NCBI RefSeq assembly: GCF_000017205.1
Contig: NC_009656.1
Location: 1,244,001-1,308,000 of the forward strand
Direction of reading: 5' to 3'
DNA: 64,000 nt
Source: Pseudomonas paraeruginosa PA7
GTDB taxonomy: Bacteria > Pseudomonadota > Gammaproteobacteria > Pseudomonadales > Pseudomonadaceae
Under the pieces are notes generated by a model. The model was not told the DNA's origin and made no database searches. It saw nothing but the letters and a program-made list of their open reading frames with translations. The position numbers and the translations under genes were made by a program. Below, piece by piece: positions 39,126-48,194 of the stretch (its first letter is position 1; each line of letters begins with the position of its first letter).

Positions 39126-40433
39126 ATGAAACTCGTCAAGTCGTTGTACTTCCAGATTCTCTGCGCCGTTGTGCTGGGTGTGCTGATCGGTCATGTATGG
39201 GCGGACCAGGCGGTCGCGTTGAAGCCGCTGGGCGACGCCTTCATCAAGCTGGTCAAGATGATGATCGCGCCCGTGGTGTTCTGCACCATCGTCACCGGCA
39301 TCGCCGGCATGACCGACAAACGCTCCCTGGGATGCCTGATGGGCAAGACGCTGCTGCTGTTCCTGGTGCTGACCGTGATCAGCCTGGCGATCGGTCTGGC
39401 GGCGGTCTCCCTGTTCCGTCCAGGGGACGGCATGAATATCGACCCTTCCACCCTCAGTACCGAGGGACTTGGCCAGTACGCGGCCTCGGCGGCCAGGCTG
39501 AGCGTGGTCGACTTTTTCATGCACATCATTCCCGCGACCTTTGTCGGTGCGTTCGACAAGGGCGAGGTGCTGCCGGTGCTGTTCATCGCGGCGCTGTCGG
39601 GATTCGCCCTGTCGTCGCTGGGCGAAAGGGGGCGGCCGCTGCTGGTGGTAATCGAGTCTGCTTCGCAGATGGTTTTCCGTATCTTCGGCTACCTGATGCG
39701 TTTCGCCCCGGTCGGCGCCTTCGGCGCCCTGGCCTTTACCGTCGGCCAGTACGGCATCAGCTCGCTGGGAGCGCTGGCCAAGCTGATCGGTACCCTGTAC
39801 ATCGCCTGCGCCTTCTTCGTGCTGGTGGTGCTGGGCGGTATCTGCCGGGCCCACGGCTTCAGCCTGTGGAAGCTGCTGCGCTACCTGCGCGAGGAATTCC
39901 TGGTGGTGCTGGGCACATCCTCCACCGAGCCGGTGTTGCCACGAATGCTGGAAAAACTCGAGGCGCTGGGCTGCAGGAAGGGCGTCGTAGGGTTGGTGCT
40001 GCCTACGGGTTATTCCTTCAACCTCGACGGCACGGCCATCTACCTGTCGCTGGCCGCCGTCTTCATCGCCCAGGCCTGCGACATCGACCTGACGCTGGGT
40101 CAGACCATCACCATGCTCGCCATCATGCTGCTCTCGTCCAAGGGGGCGGCCGGAGTGACCGGCAGCGGTTTCGTCGCCCTGGCTTCGACCTTGACGGTCA
40201 TCCACGACATTCCGCTGGCGGGGCTGGCGCTGCTGATCGGCATCGATCGCTTCATGTCCGAAGCCCGGGCTCTGACCAGCCTGGCGAGCAACGCGGTAGC
40301 CACCGTGGTGATTTCCCTGTCGGAAAATGCCTGCGAACGGGAAACCCTGGTGCGCGTCCTGGATGGTTCTGCACCGATGGTGTCGAACCGCCTCGAGGCA
40401 GACTGGTCGAGCGAACCTCAGCGCAACGCCTGA
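39126..40433 (+). CDS. C4-dicarboxylate:cation symporter (DctA-like, DAACS family)
   Basis: A 435-residue inner-membrane symporter with eight or more hydrophobic spans. It begins MKLVKSLYFQILCAVVLGVLIGHVW, has KPLGDAFIKLVKMMIAPVVFCTIVTGIAG, the serine-rich hairpin near EEFLVVLGTSSTEPVLPRMLEKLE, and the substrate and sodium-binding GYSFNLDGTAIYLSLAAVFIAQA and SSKGAAGVTGSGFVALASTL motifs. These define DctA/GltP proteins. The species has a dctA elsewhere, so this is a second copy serving the operon, perhaps for a C4 or C6 acid. It follows the isomerase gene by 60 bases. Confidence 0.92.
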   Translation: MKLVKSLYFQILCAVVLGVLIGHVWADQAVALKPLGDAFIKLVKMMIAPVVFCTIVTGIAGMTDKRSLGCLMGKTLLLFLVLTVISLAIGLAAVSLFRPGDGMNIDPSTLSTEGLGQYAASAARLSVVDFFMHIIPATFVGAFDKGEVLPVLFIAALSGFALSSLGERGRPLLVVIESASQMVFRIFGYLMRFAPVGAFGALAFTVGQYGISSLGALAKLIGTLYIACAFFVLVVLGGICRAHGFSLWKLLRYLREEFLVVLGTSSTEPVLPRMLEKLEALGCRKGVVGLVLPTGYSFNLDGTAIYLSLAAVFIAQACDIDLTLGQTITMLAIMLLSSKGAAGVTGSGFVALASTLTVIHDIPLAGLALLIGIDRFMSEARALTSLASNAVATVVISLSENACERETLVRVLDGSAPMVSNRLEADWSSEPQRNA

Positions 40434-40550
40434 GCACGTTCCCAGCCTATCCATAGTCGACTTACGATCCCGCCCGCTGCCTTTTCGAGCCCGGTCGGGG
40501 CTGGGGGCCGTCTGCCCGGCGGGCGGCCACAGGAACAATAAGAACAAGAG

Positions 40551-41864
40551 ATGCAAACCATGCTCGCACTTCTGGGCCTGCTCATGGTGGTGACCTTCAC
40601 CTGCCTGATCATGAGCAAACGCTTGTCGCCGATCGTTGCCCTGACCTTGGTGCCGATCGTCTTCGCCGTGATCGGCGGCTTCGCCCCCGACCTCGGCAAG
40701 TTGATGCTCGATGGGCTGAAAATGGTCGCCCCGTCGGCCGCGCTGTTGCTGTTCGCCATCCTGTTCTTCGGCCTGATGATCGACGCCGGCCTGTTCGACC
40801 CGTTGATCCGCAAGATACTCAGGCGCGTCAACGGCGATCCCATGAAGATCGCCGTCGGCACCGCGTTGTTGTCCTTGCTGGTGGCGCTCGACGGAGACGG
40901 TACCACCACCTACATGATCACCTGCGCCGCCATGCTGCCGCTGTACAGGCGCATCGGCATGGACCCGATGATCCTGGCCACGCTGTCGATGCTGTCGCTG
41001 AGCATCATGAGCGGACTCAGCCCCTGGGGCGGGCCTGCGACCCGCGCCATCGCCGCCCTTGGCCTGGATGCCTCGGAATACTTCATACCCATGCTGCCGA
41101 CCATGGTCGGCGGCGCCGCCTGGGTTGTATTCAGCGCGTTCCTGCTTGGCCGCTCCGAACGCAGGCGCATCGGCAACGTCAGGCTCGAATCCGGTGGTGG
41201 CGATTGCTACATCGAGGCGATCCTGGAGGCCACTCCACACAAGCGTCCGCGCCTGGCCTACATGAACCTGGCGTTGGTCATCGCGGTGATGGCCGCGCTG
41301 GTCCTGGGGGCGATGCACGCCGCGATCCTGTTCATGATCGGTTTCGTCGCCGCGCTGATGATCAACTACCCGGCGCTGGAGCAACAGAAGCAGCGCATCC
41401 AGGCTCACTCCGGCAACGCCATGACGGTGGTGTTGCTGGTATTCGCCGCCGGCATCTTCGCCGGCATCTTTTCCGGCACCCGGATGGTCGATGCACTGGC
41501 CCAGGCGCTGGTCGGCTGGATTCCCGACGCCTGGGGACACTGGTTCCCGCTGGTGGTGGCGCTGACCAGCATGCCGCTGACCTTCGTGCTCTCCAACGAT
41601 GCCTACTACTTCGGCGTGGTGCCGATCCTGGCCAACGCGGCCGCCGCCTATGGCATCGACCCGGTGGAAATCGCCCGCGCCTCGGTGCTGGGCCAGCCGG
41701 TACACCTGATGAGTCCGCTGGTGGCCTCGACCTTGCTGCTGATGGGGATGGTCGATCGTGACATCGGCGATTTCCAGCGAGCGACGGTCAAGTGGGCGGT
41801 GCTGACCTCGCTGGTCATCACCGCGCTGGCTCTGGCCACCGGCGCGCTGTCCTTTTTCGTCTGA
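40551..41864 (+). CDS. CitMHS-family citrate/tricarboxylate transporter
   Basis: A 437-residue membrane transporter of the CitMHS (citrate-metal:H+ symporter) family, with about twelve spans. Diagnostic parts are LLLFAILFFGLMIDAGLFDPLIRKILRRVNGDPMKIAVGTALLSLLVALDGDGTTTYMITCAAMLPLYRRIGM, MSGLSPWGGPATRAIAALGL, and PLTFVLSNDAYYFGVVPILANAAAAYGI. Family members carry citrate or related tricarboxylates, often with a divalent metal. The ATG follows AACAAGAG. It sits between the DctA-like symporter and the OprD porin in one transcript. Confidence 0.92.
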   Translation: MQTMLALLGLLMVVTFTCLIMSKRLSPIVALTLVPIVFAVIGGFAPDLGKLMLDGLKMVAPSAALLLFAILFFGLMIDAGLFDPLIRKILRRVNGDPMKIAVGTALLSLLVALDGDGTTTYMITCAAMLPLYRRIGMDPMILATLSMLSLSIMSGLSPWGGPATRAIAALGLDASEYFIPMLPTMVGGAAWVVFSAFLLGRSERRRIGNVRLESGGGDCYIEAILEATPHKRPRLAYMNLALVIAVMAALVLGAMHAAILFMIGFVAALMINYPALEQQKQRIQAHSGNAMTVVLLVFAAGIFAGIFSGTRMVDALAQALVGWIPDAWGHWFPLVVALTSMPLTFVLSNDAYYFGVVPILANAAAAYGIDPVEIARASVLGQPVHLMSPLVASTLLLMGMVDRDIGDFQRATVKWAVLTSLVITALALATGALSFFV

Positions 41865-41903
41865 GCGAAGCCCGGCGCCGATAACCGAAAGAGGGTACTT
41901 TGC

Positions 41904-43157
41904 ATGTCGTCACTCATACTGCGCGGGGCCGCCTGCGGCCTGCTGTGCGCCTGGCTGTCCGCTGCCGGCGCAGCCGGGTTCATCGAAGAGAGCAGGCTCA
42001 GGCTGCAACTGCGCAATGTCTATTTCAACGAGAACTTCCGTGACGAACACGGCATGAGCCCGCGCGCCGCCGCCAATGCCAGGAGCGAGCGTGTCGAGTG
42101 GGCGCAGGGGCTGCTGTTCGACTACCAGTCCGGCTACACCGAAGGTTCGCTGGGACTGGGGATCGACACCCTGGGCCTGCTGGGCGTGCACCTCGATTCC
42201 GGCCGGGGCCGCGCCGGCACCGGCTTGTTGCCGGTACACGACGATGGTCGTGCGGCGGACGAGTTCGGCAGTCTCGGCGCGACCCTCAAGGCACGACTCG
42301 GGCAGACGGTGCTCAGGCACGGCACCCTGTTGCCGAAGAATCCCCTGCTGATCTACAACGATGCGCGCCTGCTGCCCCAGACGTATCGGGGTACCCAACT
42401 GACCAGCAGCCCCATCGATGGCCTCAGTCTGGACGTGGGCTATCTGGACCGTTTCAAACTGCGCGATTCCACCGATAGCACCGGCTTGTATGCCGACGCT
42501 CATGCAGGCCGGGGATTCGGTGGCTTCGCTTACGCCGGTATGGAGCGCTCCGTCGGCGAACGCCTGCGCTTGAGCTACTTCCATGGCCAACTGGAGCATT
42601 TCTACCGGCAGGATTTCGTCGGCATGCAGCACGACCTGGCATTGGCTGGCGGCCTGCTGACCACGGACCTGCGTTATTTCCGCAGCCATGACATGGGTGC
42701 GGCCCATGCCGGGGGTATCGACAACGACATGTTCAGCGGGCAACTGGGCTTCAGGCACTCCGGGCACGTCTTCGGCGCGGGATACCAGTGGCTCGATGGT
42801 GAGGCGGGGTTGCCCTATGTCAGCGGAGCTACGGTGTATTCGTTCAGCAATGTCGGCATCGGCAAGTTCATCGGAGAGGAAGAGAAGACCTGGATGGCCA
42901 GATATTCCTATGATTTCGTGGCTGCGGCTGTGCCGGGGCTGACCTTCATGGTGCGCTATCTGGGCGGTAGCAACGGCCGTTCCGGCGAGCGCGGAGAGAA
43001 AGAGTGGGAACGTGATGCGGAGTTGGCCTACGTGGTGCAGTCGGGGCCTGTGAAAGGACTGGGGGTGAAACTACGCAATTATGTCTACCGTTCGGATTTT
43101 TCCCGAGGGCGCGACAGCAACCGGATCTACCTGACCTACGATATCGCCCTCTGGTAG
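41904..43157 (+). CDS. OprD-family outer-membrane porin
   Basis: A 417-residue porin. Residues 1-24 are a signal peptide (GAACGLLCAWLSAAGAAG). The mature start FIEESRLRLQLRNVYFNENFRDE and the strands LRHGTLLPKNPLLIYNDARLLPQTYRGTQL and GLSLDVGYLDRFKLRDS are typical of OprD proteins. The last residues NRIYLTYDIALW end in an aromatic residue as needed for outer-membrane insertion. As the fourth gene of the operon, it likely admits the same acid carried by the inner-membrane transporters; the OpdH (tricarboxylate) branch is a reasonable but unproven comparison. Confidence 0.92.
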   Translation: MSSLILRGAACGLLCAWLSAAGAAGFIEESRLRLQLRNVYFNENFRDEHGMSPRAAANARSERVEWAQGLLFDYQSGYTEGSLGLGIDTLGLLGVHLDSGRGRAGTGLLPVHDDGRAADEFGSLGATLKARLGQTVLRHGTLLPKNPLLIYNDARLLPQTYRGTQLTSSPIDGLSLDVGYLDRFKLRDSTDSTGLYADAHAGRGFGGFAYAGMERSVGERLRLSYFHGQLEHFYRQDFVGMQHDLALAGGLLTTDLRYFRSHDMGAAHAGGIDNDMFSGQLGFRHSGHVFGAGYQWLDGEAGLPYVSGATVYSFSNVGIGKFIGEEEKTWMARYSYDFVAAAVPGLTFMVRYLGGSNGRSGERGEKEWERDAELAYVVQSGPVKGLGVKLRNYVYRSDFSRGRDSNRIYLTYDIALW

Positions 43158-43172
43158 CGCAACCACAGTCGT

Positions 43173-43312
43173 TGTGGGGACGCCTTCAATCTCCTGGAAG
43201 AAGGCCTGGCTGGCCACGACGCCGGCTATCACTCCACCGCACTGAGCCGGTTGTCGTCAGGCGCTTCGGGTAGGGCACGATATCCTCCGCGTTCGGCGGG
43301 TCCGGAATCGAG
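43173..43312 (+). pseudogene. Decayed fragment of an ExoS/ExoT ADP-ribosyltransferase domain
   Basis: Directly after the porin gene, frame 43176-43250 reads GDAFNLLEEGLAGHDAGYHS then TALSR. ExoS and ExoT have GDAFNAVEEGKVGHDDGYLS then TSLN at the same place in the toxin domain. After a frameshift near 43250, frame 43259-43312 continues RRFG-stop-GTISSAFGGSGIE, where ExoS has ARSFGQGTISTVFGRSGID; the Q codon has become TAG. The catalytic glutamate region further on is absent or unrecognisable. The locus is that of exoS in PAO1. It cannot make a working toxin. The ExoS comparison sequence is recalled from memory. Confidence 0.85.
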
Positions 43313-43378
43313 ACGTTCGTTTCTGCTTTCGTCGCGCTCCGCAGGCGGGAACAATGGGAGCGGGGAGCGTCGTACCAG

Positions 43379-44383
43379 TTATTCGCCCAGCGGTACGGCT
43401 GCGCTCCAGCGCTCCCTGCGCCAGGCCCGGCGCTGCTTCTTGTCGAGGTAGGTCCAGGCGACGAAGCGGCTCTGCTTCTGCCCCTGGGCCATGTCCACCA
43501 CGCGGATATCGCTGGCGCCCAGTGTTTTCAGGCGCTCCTGGAGGTTCGGCAGGTTGCTCGCCTTGGACACCAGGGTGGTGAACCAGAACACTTGCGTGGC
43601 GAACGCCCGGCTTTCCCCGGCCATGCTGGCGAGGAAGGCCGCTTCGCCGCCCTCGCAGTGCAGTTCGGCGCCCTGGCCGCCGAAATTCAGCAGCGGCAGG
43701 GTGCGGCCCGGGTCGAGCTTGCCGAGGTTCTTCCACTTGCGCCGGCTGCCGCGCGTGGCCTCGTCCAGCGAGGCGTGAAAGGGTGGGTTGCAGAGGGTCA
43801 TGTCGAAGCGCTCGGCGGAATCGACCAGCCCTTCGAAGATGTGCCGGCGATCCGGCTGGCGGCGCAGCTCGATGGCGGCGGCGAAACGCGGGTTGGCGGC
43901 AAGGATCGCCGCGGCCGAGGCCAGCGATTGCGGGTCGATGTCGGCGCCGACGAAGCGCCAGCCGTACTCGTGGTGGCCGAGCAGCGGGTAGATGCAGTTG
44001 GCTCCGGTTCCGACGTCCAGCGCGCGCAGGCCGGTGCCGCGCGGGATCACGCCGTCGTGGCTGGCACCGAGCAGGTCGGCCAGGTAGTGCAGGTAGTCGG
44101 CGCGACCGGGGATGGGCGGGCACAGGTAGCCCTCGGGAATGTTCCACTCGCGCACGTCGTAGAACTGTTGCAGCAGCGCGCGGTTGAAGGCCTTCACCGC
44201 CAGCGGGTCGGCGAAGTCGATGCTCGGCTTGCCGTACGGGTTGACGATGACGAAGCGTTCCAGCTCCGGATTGCCGGCGATCAGGCCCGGAAAGTCGTAG
44301 CGTCCCAGATGGCGATTGCGTGGGTGTAGCGGGCTGGCGCTCTTGCGCTCGGCGTCGGGGCGTGGACTGGACGGACGGGGCAT
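43379..44383 (-). CDS. rlmF: 23S rRNA (adenine1618-N6)-methyltransferase
   Basis: RlmF methylates A1618 of 23S rRNA. The 334-residue product has [53 protein letters not shown] at the start, the SAM-binding [33 protein letters not shown], and the target-base motif NPPF in [17 protein letters not shown]. The start is placed at [18 protein letters not shown] five codons upstream is an alternative. It marks the return to core order on the right of the exoS-locus replacement (PAO1 PA3840 from memory). Confidence 0.93.
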   Translation of the reverse strand: MPRPSSPRPDAERKSASPLHPRNRHLGRYDFPGLIAGNPELERFVIVNPYGKPSIDFADPLAVKAFNRALLQQFYDVREWNIPEGYLCPPIPGRADYLHYLADLLGASHDGVIPRGTGLRALDVGTGANCIYPLLGHHEYGWRFVGADIDPQSLASAAAILAANPRFAAAIELRRQPDRRHIFEGLVDSAERFDMTLCNPPFHASLDEATRGSRRKWKNLGKLDPGRTLPLLNFGGQGAELHCEGGEAAFLASMAGESRAFATQVFWFTTLVSKASNLPNLQERLKTLGASDIRVVDMAQGQKQSRFVAWTYLDKKQRRAWRRERWSAAVPLGE

Positions 44384-44474
44384 GATCTCGGTTTCCATTA
44401 CGGCGAGGCGGGCATTATTCACATCCGCCGGAGGCTGGCCAGTGTTTCTGCCGGGCGGCGCGACCCTGGTCCGG

Positions 44475-46307
44475 TCACAACGGGAACAGCCACGGGATCA
44501 CCAGCACGCAGACGAACATCACCAGCAGGGTGAACGGCACGCCGATCCTGACGAAGTCGCCGAAACGGTACTGGCCGGGGCCCAGCACCAGGGTGTTCAC
44601 CGGCGAGGAGATCGGCGTCATGAAGGCCGCCGAGGCCGCCACCGCCACCACCATGGCGAAGGGGTAGGGCGAGGCGCCGATCTGGTTGGCGGTGGCGATG
44701 GCGATCGGCGCCATCAGCACCGCGGTGGCGGTGTTGGAGATGAACAGGCCGATCGCCGCGGTGAGCAGGAACAGGCTGGCCAGCAGCACGCGCGGGCCGG
44801 CGTCGCCGAGGGCGTCGACCAGCAGCGAGACCGCCAGGTCGATGCCGCCGGTCTTCTGCAGGGCCAGGGCGAAGGGCAGCATGCCGACGATCAGGATCAG
44901 GCTCTGCCAGTGGATCGCACGGTAGGCGCCGTCCATGTCGATGCAGCGGAACAGGCCCATCAGCAGGCAGCCGACCAGCGCCGCGACCACGTTGGGCACC
45001 ACCCCGCTGACCATCAGCGCCACCATCACGGCCAGGCTCAGCAGCGCATGCGGAGCCTTGCTCAGGGCTGGCGCCACCTCGTCGATCTCCGCCGGCAGGC
45101 TGAGCACCAGGAAGTCGCGGCCGCGTCCCTGCAACTGGCGGATCGCCTTCCAGGCGCCGATCACCAGCAGGGTATCGCCAAGGCGCAGCTTCTCTTCCAG
45201 CATGCCGTCGGTGAGGGCTTCGTGGTCGCGGCGCAGGCCGACCACGTTGAGCCCGTACTGTGAACGGAAGCCCAGCTCCAGGACGCTCTTGCCGAGCAGG
45301 GTGGAGTCCGGCGGCAGAGTCACCTCGGCCATGCCGACCTCCCGCGACTGGTCGATGAAGTAGCTGGCGCGGAACGGCAGGCGCACCAGGTTCAGCTCGG
45401 CGCAGCGCCGGTCCATGTCCTGCGGCGGCGCGAAGACGTCCAGCAGGAGCACGTCGCCGGCCTTCAGCTCGGTGCTGCCGCCGACCTTGACCACCTCGCT
45501 GTGGAACTTGCGCACCCGCTCCAGGCCGACCACGTTGGCGCCCAGGCGGGTGCGCAGTTGCAGTTCCTCCAGGGTGCTGCCGATCAGCGGCGAGCCGAGC
45601 TGTACCTGCAGGCGCCGTTCGCGGCCGGCCAGGCGGTAGTCGCGGATCAGGTCGCGCAGGGTCCGCCGCGCCTTCGGCGCGCCGACTTCCGCCGGGCTGG
45701 CGGCGTTCAGCCAGTTGCGCGTGAGCAACATGTAGGCCACGCCGATGGCGAGCACCATCAGGCCTATCGGGGTGAAGGCGAAGAAGCCGAAGCCGGCATG
45801 CCCCTCGCGCGCCAGCTCGCTGTTCACCACCATGTTCGGCGGCGTGGCGACCAGGGTCATCATGCCGCTGATCAGCCCTGCGAAGGCCAGCGGCATCATC
45901 AGCCGGCCCGGCGGGATCTTCAGCTTGGCGGCGATGCTCAGGACCACCGGGATGAAGATCGCCACCACCCCGGTGGAACTCATCACCGAGCCCAGCCCGG
46001 CCACCGCCAGCATCAGCAGCACCAGCAGGCGCGCTTCGCTGCTGCCGGCGCGGGCGATCAGCCAGTCGCCGACCTGGTAGGCCACCCCGGTGCGCACCAG
46101 GCCTTCGCCGATCACGAACAGCGCGGCGATCAGCACCACGCTCGGATCGCTGAAGCCGGCCAGGGCCTCGTTGAGGGTCAGGGTTCCGCTGACGCTGAAG
46201 GCCATGATCACCAGCAGGGCGATCACGTCCAGGCGCAGGCGGTTGTGGATGAAGAGGGCGACGGTGGTGGCGAGCAGGCCGACCACCCAGAGCAGTTCGA
46301 GGTTCAT
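44475..46307 (-). CDS. SLC13/DASS-type transporter with internal TrkA-C (RCK_C) domains
   Basis: A 610-residue membrane protein. Two halves of transport spans (residues about 1-190 and 400-610) flank a soluble segment of about 200 residues with two RCK_C domains, recognisable by [16 protein letters not shown] and [21 protein letters not shown]. The N half has [27 protein letters not shown] and the C half the substrate hairpin [29 protein letters not shown], typical of divalent-anion:Na+ symporters. The substrate may be sulfate, a dicarboxylate or another anion. It corresponds to PAO1 PA3839 from memory. Confidence 0.9.
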   Translation of the reverse strand: MNLELLWVVGLLATTVALFIHNRLRLDVIALLVIMAFSVSGTLTLNEALAGFSDPSVVLIAALFVIGEGLVRTGVAYQVGDWLIARAGSSEARLLVLLMLAVAGLGSVMSSTGVVAIFIPVVLSIAAKLKIPPGRLMMPLAFAGLISGMMTLVATPPNMVVNSELAREGHAGFGFFAFTPIGLMVLAIGVAYMLLTRNWLNAASPAEVGAPKARRTLRDLIRDYRLAGRERRLQVQLGSPLIGSTLEELQLRTRLGANVVGLERVRKFHSEVVKVGGSTELKAGDVLLLDVFAPPQDMDRRCAELNLVRLPFRASYFIDQSREVGMAEVTLPPDSTLLGKSVLELGFRSQYGLNVVGLRRDHEALTDGMLEEKLRLGDTLLVIGAWKAIRQLQGRGRDFLVLSLPAEIDEVAPALSKAPHALLSLAVMVALMVSGVVPNVVAALVGCLLMGLFRCIDMDGAYRAIHWQSLILIVGMLPFALALQKTGGIDLAVSLLVDALGDAGPRVLLASLFLLTAAIGLFISNTATAVLMAPIAIATANQIGASPYPFAMVVAVAASAAFMTPISSPVNTLVLGPGQYRFGDFVRIGVPFTLLVMFVCVLVIPWLFPL

Positions 46308-46424
46308 GCGGGCATCCGGGCGGGAGGATGCCTGCGAGTGTGGCAGACGGACGCGGGGCGTGCCTTGATCTGTTGCAGGTCGCCGGCGCCTCCCCGGCTC
46401 GGGGCGAAGAGGCGCCGGGTGGGC

Positions 46425-47219
46425 TCAGCCGAGCAGCAGGGCGTCGTCGGCGAGCTTCTCGCCGCGCACCTTCTCGAACATCGCCAGCAGATCCGGCACG
46501 TCGAGGCCCTTGCGTTCATCCCCGGAGACGTCAAGCACCACCTGGCCCTGGTGCAGCATCACCGTGCGTTCGCCGACGTCCAGCGCCTGGCGCATGCTGT
46601 GGGTGACCATCATGGTGGTGAGTTTCTTCTCGGCGACGATCCGTGCGGTGAGATGCAGGACGAAGTCGGCGGTGCGCGGGTCGAGCGCCGCGGTGTGTTC
46701 GTCGAGCAGCAGGATACGCGAGGGTTGCAGCGCCGCCATCAGCAGGCTGACGGCCTGGCGCTGGCCGCCGGAGAGCAGGCCGATGCGGTCGCCGAGGCGG
46801 TTCTCCAGGCCGAGGCCGAGGGTCGCCAGGCTTTCCCGGAAACCGTCGCGCATCGACGCCTGCACCGCCCGGCCGAGGCCGCGGCCGGCCCCGCGACGCT
46901 GCGCCAGGGCCATGTTCTCCTCGATGGTGAGGTCCTCGCAAGTACCCGCCATGGGGTCCTGGAAAACCCGCGCGACGCGGTTGGCACGGGCCCAGACCGG
47001 CTTGCGGGTGACGTCTTCGTCGTCGATCAGGATCTGCCCGCTGTCGATCGGCAGGTCGCCGGAGACCGCGTTGAGGAAGGTCGACTTGCCGGCGCCGTTG
47101 GAGCCGATCACGGTGACGAACTGGCCGGCCGGGATGTCCAGCGACAGGCCGCGCAGGGCGCGGGTCTCGATGGGAGTGCCGGGGTTGAAGGTGATCTTCA
47201 GGTTCTTCGCGCTGAGCAT
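46425..47219 (-). CDS. ABC transporter ATP-binding protein (PA3836-3838 system)
   Basis: A 264-residue ATPase. Walker A is GSNGAGKSTF, the signature LLSGGQRQA, Walker B ILLLDEHTAALD, and the switch histidine lies in MVTHSMRQAL. It forms one system with the permease (ending two bases upstream) and the binding protein. This ABC type (with a BMP-less, TMP-like permease resembling ABC sugar permeases) is often annotated for an unknown solute and sometimes for tryptophan or tyrosine uptake in Gram-positive relatives. Order on the minus strand: binding protein, permease, ATPase. Confidence 0.93.
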   Translation of the reverse strand: MLSAKNLKITFNPGTPIETRALRGLSLDIPAGQFVTVIGSNGAGKSTFLNAVSGDLPIDSGQILIDDEDVTRKPVWARANRVARVFQDPMAGTCEDLTIEENMALAQRRGAGRGLGRAVQASMRDGFRESLATLGLGLENRLGDRIGLLSGGQRQAVSLLMAALQPSRILLLDEHTAALDPRTADFVLHLTARIVAEKKLTTMMVTHSMRQALDVGERTVMLHQGQVVLDVSGDERKGLDVPDLLAMFEKVRGEKLADDALLLG

Positions 47220-47221
47220 GG

Positions 47222-48112
47222 TCAGGCCCCCTTCTTGCCGAGCAGGCGTTTCTTCATCATCGGGATCACCAGGGCGACGGTGACCAGCACCGCGGTGACC
47301 AGGTTCAGGTCCTGGGCCTGCAGGCCGATGAAGTCGCTGTTCAGCGCCAGGGCGATGAAGAAGCGGTAGACGATGGCGCCGAGGATCACCGCGAGGGTCG
47401 CCAGGATCAGCCGGCGCGAGGGCAGGATGCTCTCGCCGACGATCACCGCGGCCAGGCCGATGACGATGGTGCCGATGCCCATGGAAATGTCGGCGCCGCC
47501 CTGGGTCTGCGCGAACAGTGCGCCGGCCAGCGCCACCAGTGCGTTGGAAATGGCCATGCCGAGCAGGATCATGCCGCCGGTATTGACCCCCTGGGCACGG
47601 GCCATCCGCGGGTTGGAGCCGGTGGCGCGGATCGCCAGGCCCTTCTGGGTGGTGAAGAACCAGTCCAGCAGCAGCTTCGCGGCGATTACGATGAATACCA
47701 GCAACAGCGGGCGGAACACATAGTCGCTGAGCCATTCCGGCTGCAGCAGGGTGAACAGGGTCGGCTCGGCGATCAGCGGCACGTTGGGCTTGCCCATGAT
47801 GCGCAGGTTGATCGAGTAGAGCGCGATCATCATCAGGATGCTGGCGAGCAGGTCCATGATCTTCAGCTTGACGTTGAGCAGGCCGGTGGCCAGCCCGGCC
47901 AGCGCGCCGGCGGCGGTGGCCACCAGGGTCGCGCTGTAGGGGTCCCAGCCGAGGGCGATGAGGGTCGCGCAGACCGCGCCGCCGAGCGGGAAGCTGCCGT
48001 CCACCGTGAGGTCGGGGAAGCGCAGCAGGCGGAAGGAGATGAACACGCCGAGTGCCACCAGGCTGAAGATCAGGCCGATCTCCAGGGCACCGAACAGGGA
48101 AAACAGAGACAT
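47222..48112 (-). CDS. ABC transporter permease (PA3836-3838 system)
   Basis: A 296-residue inner-membrane permease with about eight to nine spans, of the branched-chain-amino-acid/ribose permease fold. It starts MSLFSLFGALEIGLIFSLVALGVFISFRLLRFPDLTVDGSFPLGGAVCATLIALGWDPY and contains GLAIRATGSNPRMARAQGVNTGGMILLGMAISNALVALAGALFAQ, the conserved coupling region of this group. Two bases separate its stop from the ATPase start, and 82 bases separate it from the binding protein gene. Confidence 0.93.
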   Translation of the reverse strand: MSLFSLFGALEIGLIFSLVALGVFISFRLLRFPDLTVDGSFPLGGAVCATLIALGWDPYSATLVATAAGALAGLATGLLNVKLKIMDLLASILMMIALYSINLRIMGKPNVPLIAEPTLFTLLQPEWLSDYVFRPLLLVFIVIAAKLLLDWFFTTQKGLAIRATGSNPRMARAQGVNTGGMILLGMAISNALVALAGALFAQTQGGADISMGIGTIVIGLAAVIVGESILPSRRLILATLAVILGAIVYRFFIALALNSDFIGLQAQDLNLVTAVLVTVALVIPMMKKRLLGKKGA

Positions 48113-48194
48113 GACTTGGTAACCGAGTGCGTGAAGGCAGGATTATCGTGCCGTCCGGCCACGGGCGAGAAACCCGCGGCCGGCGGCCGCTTTT

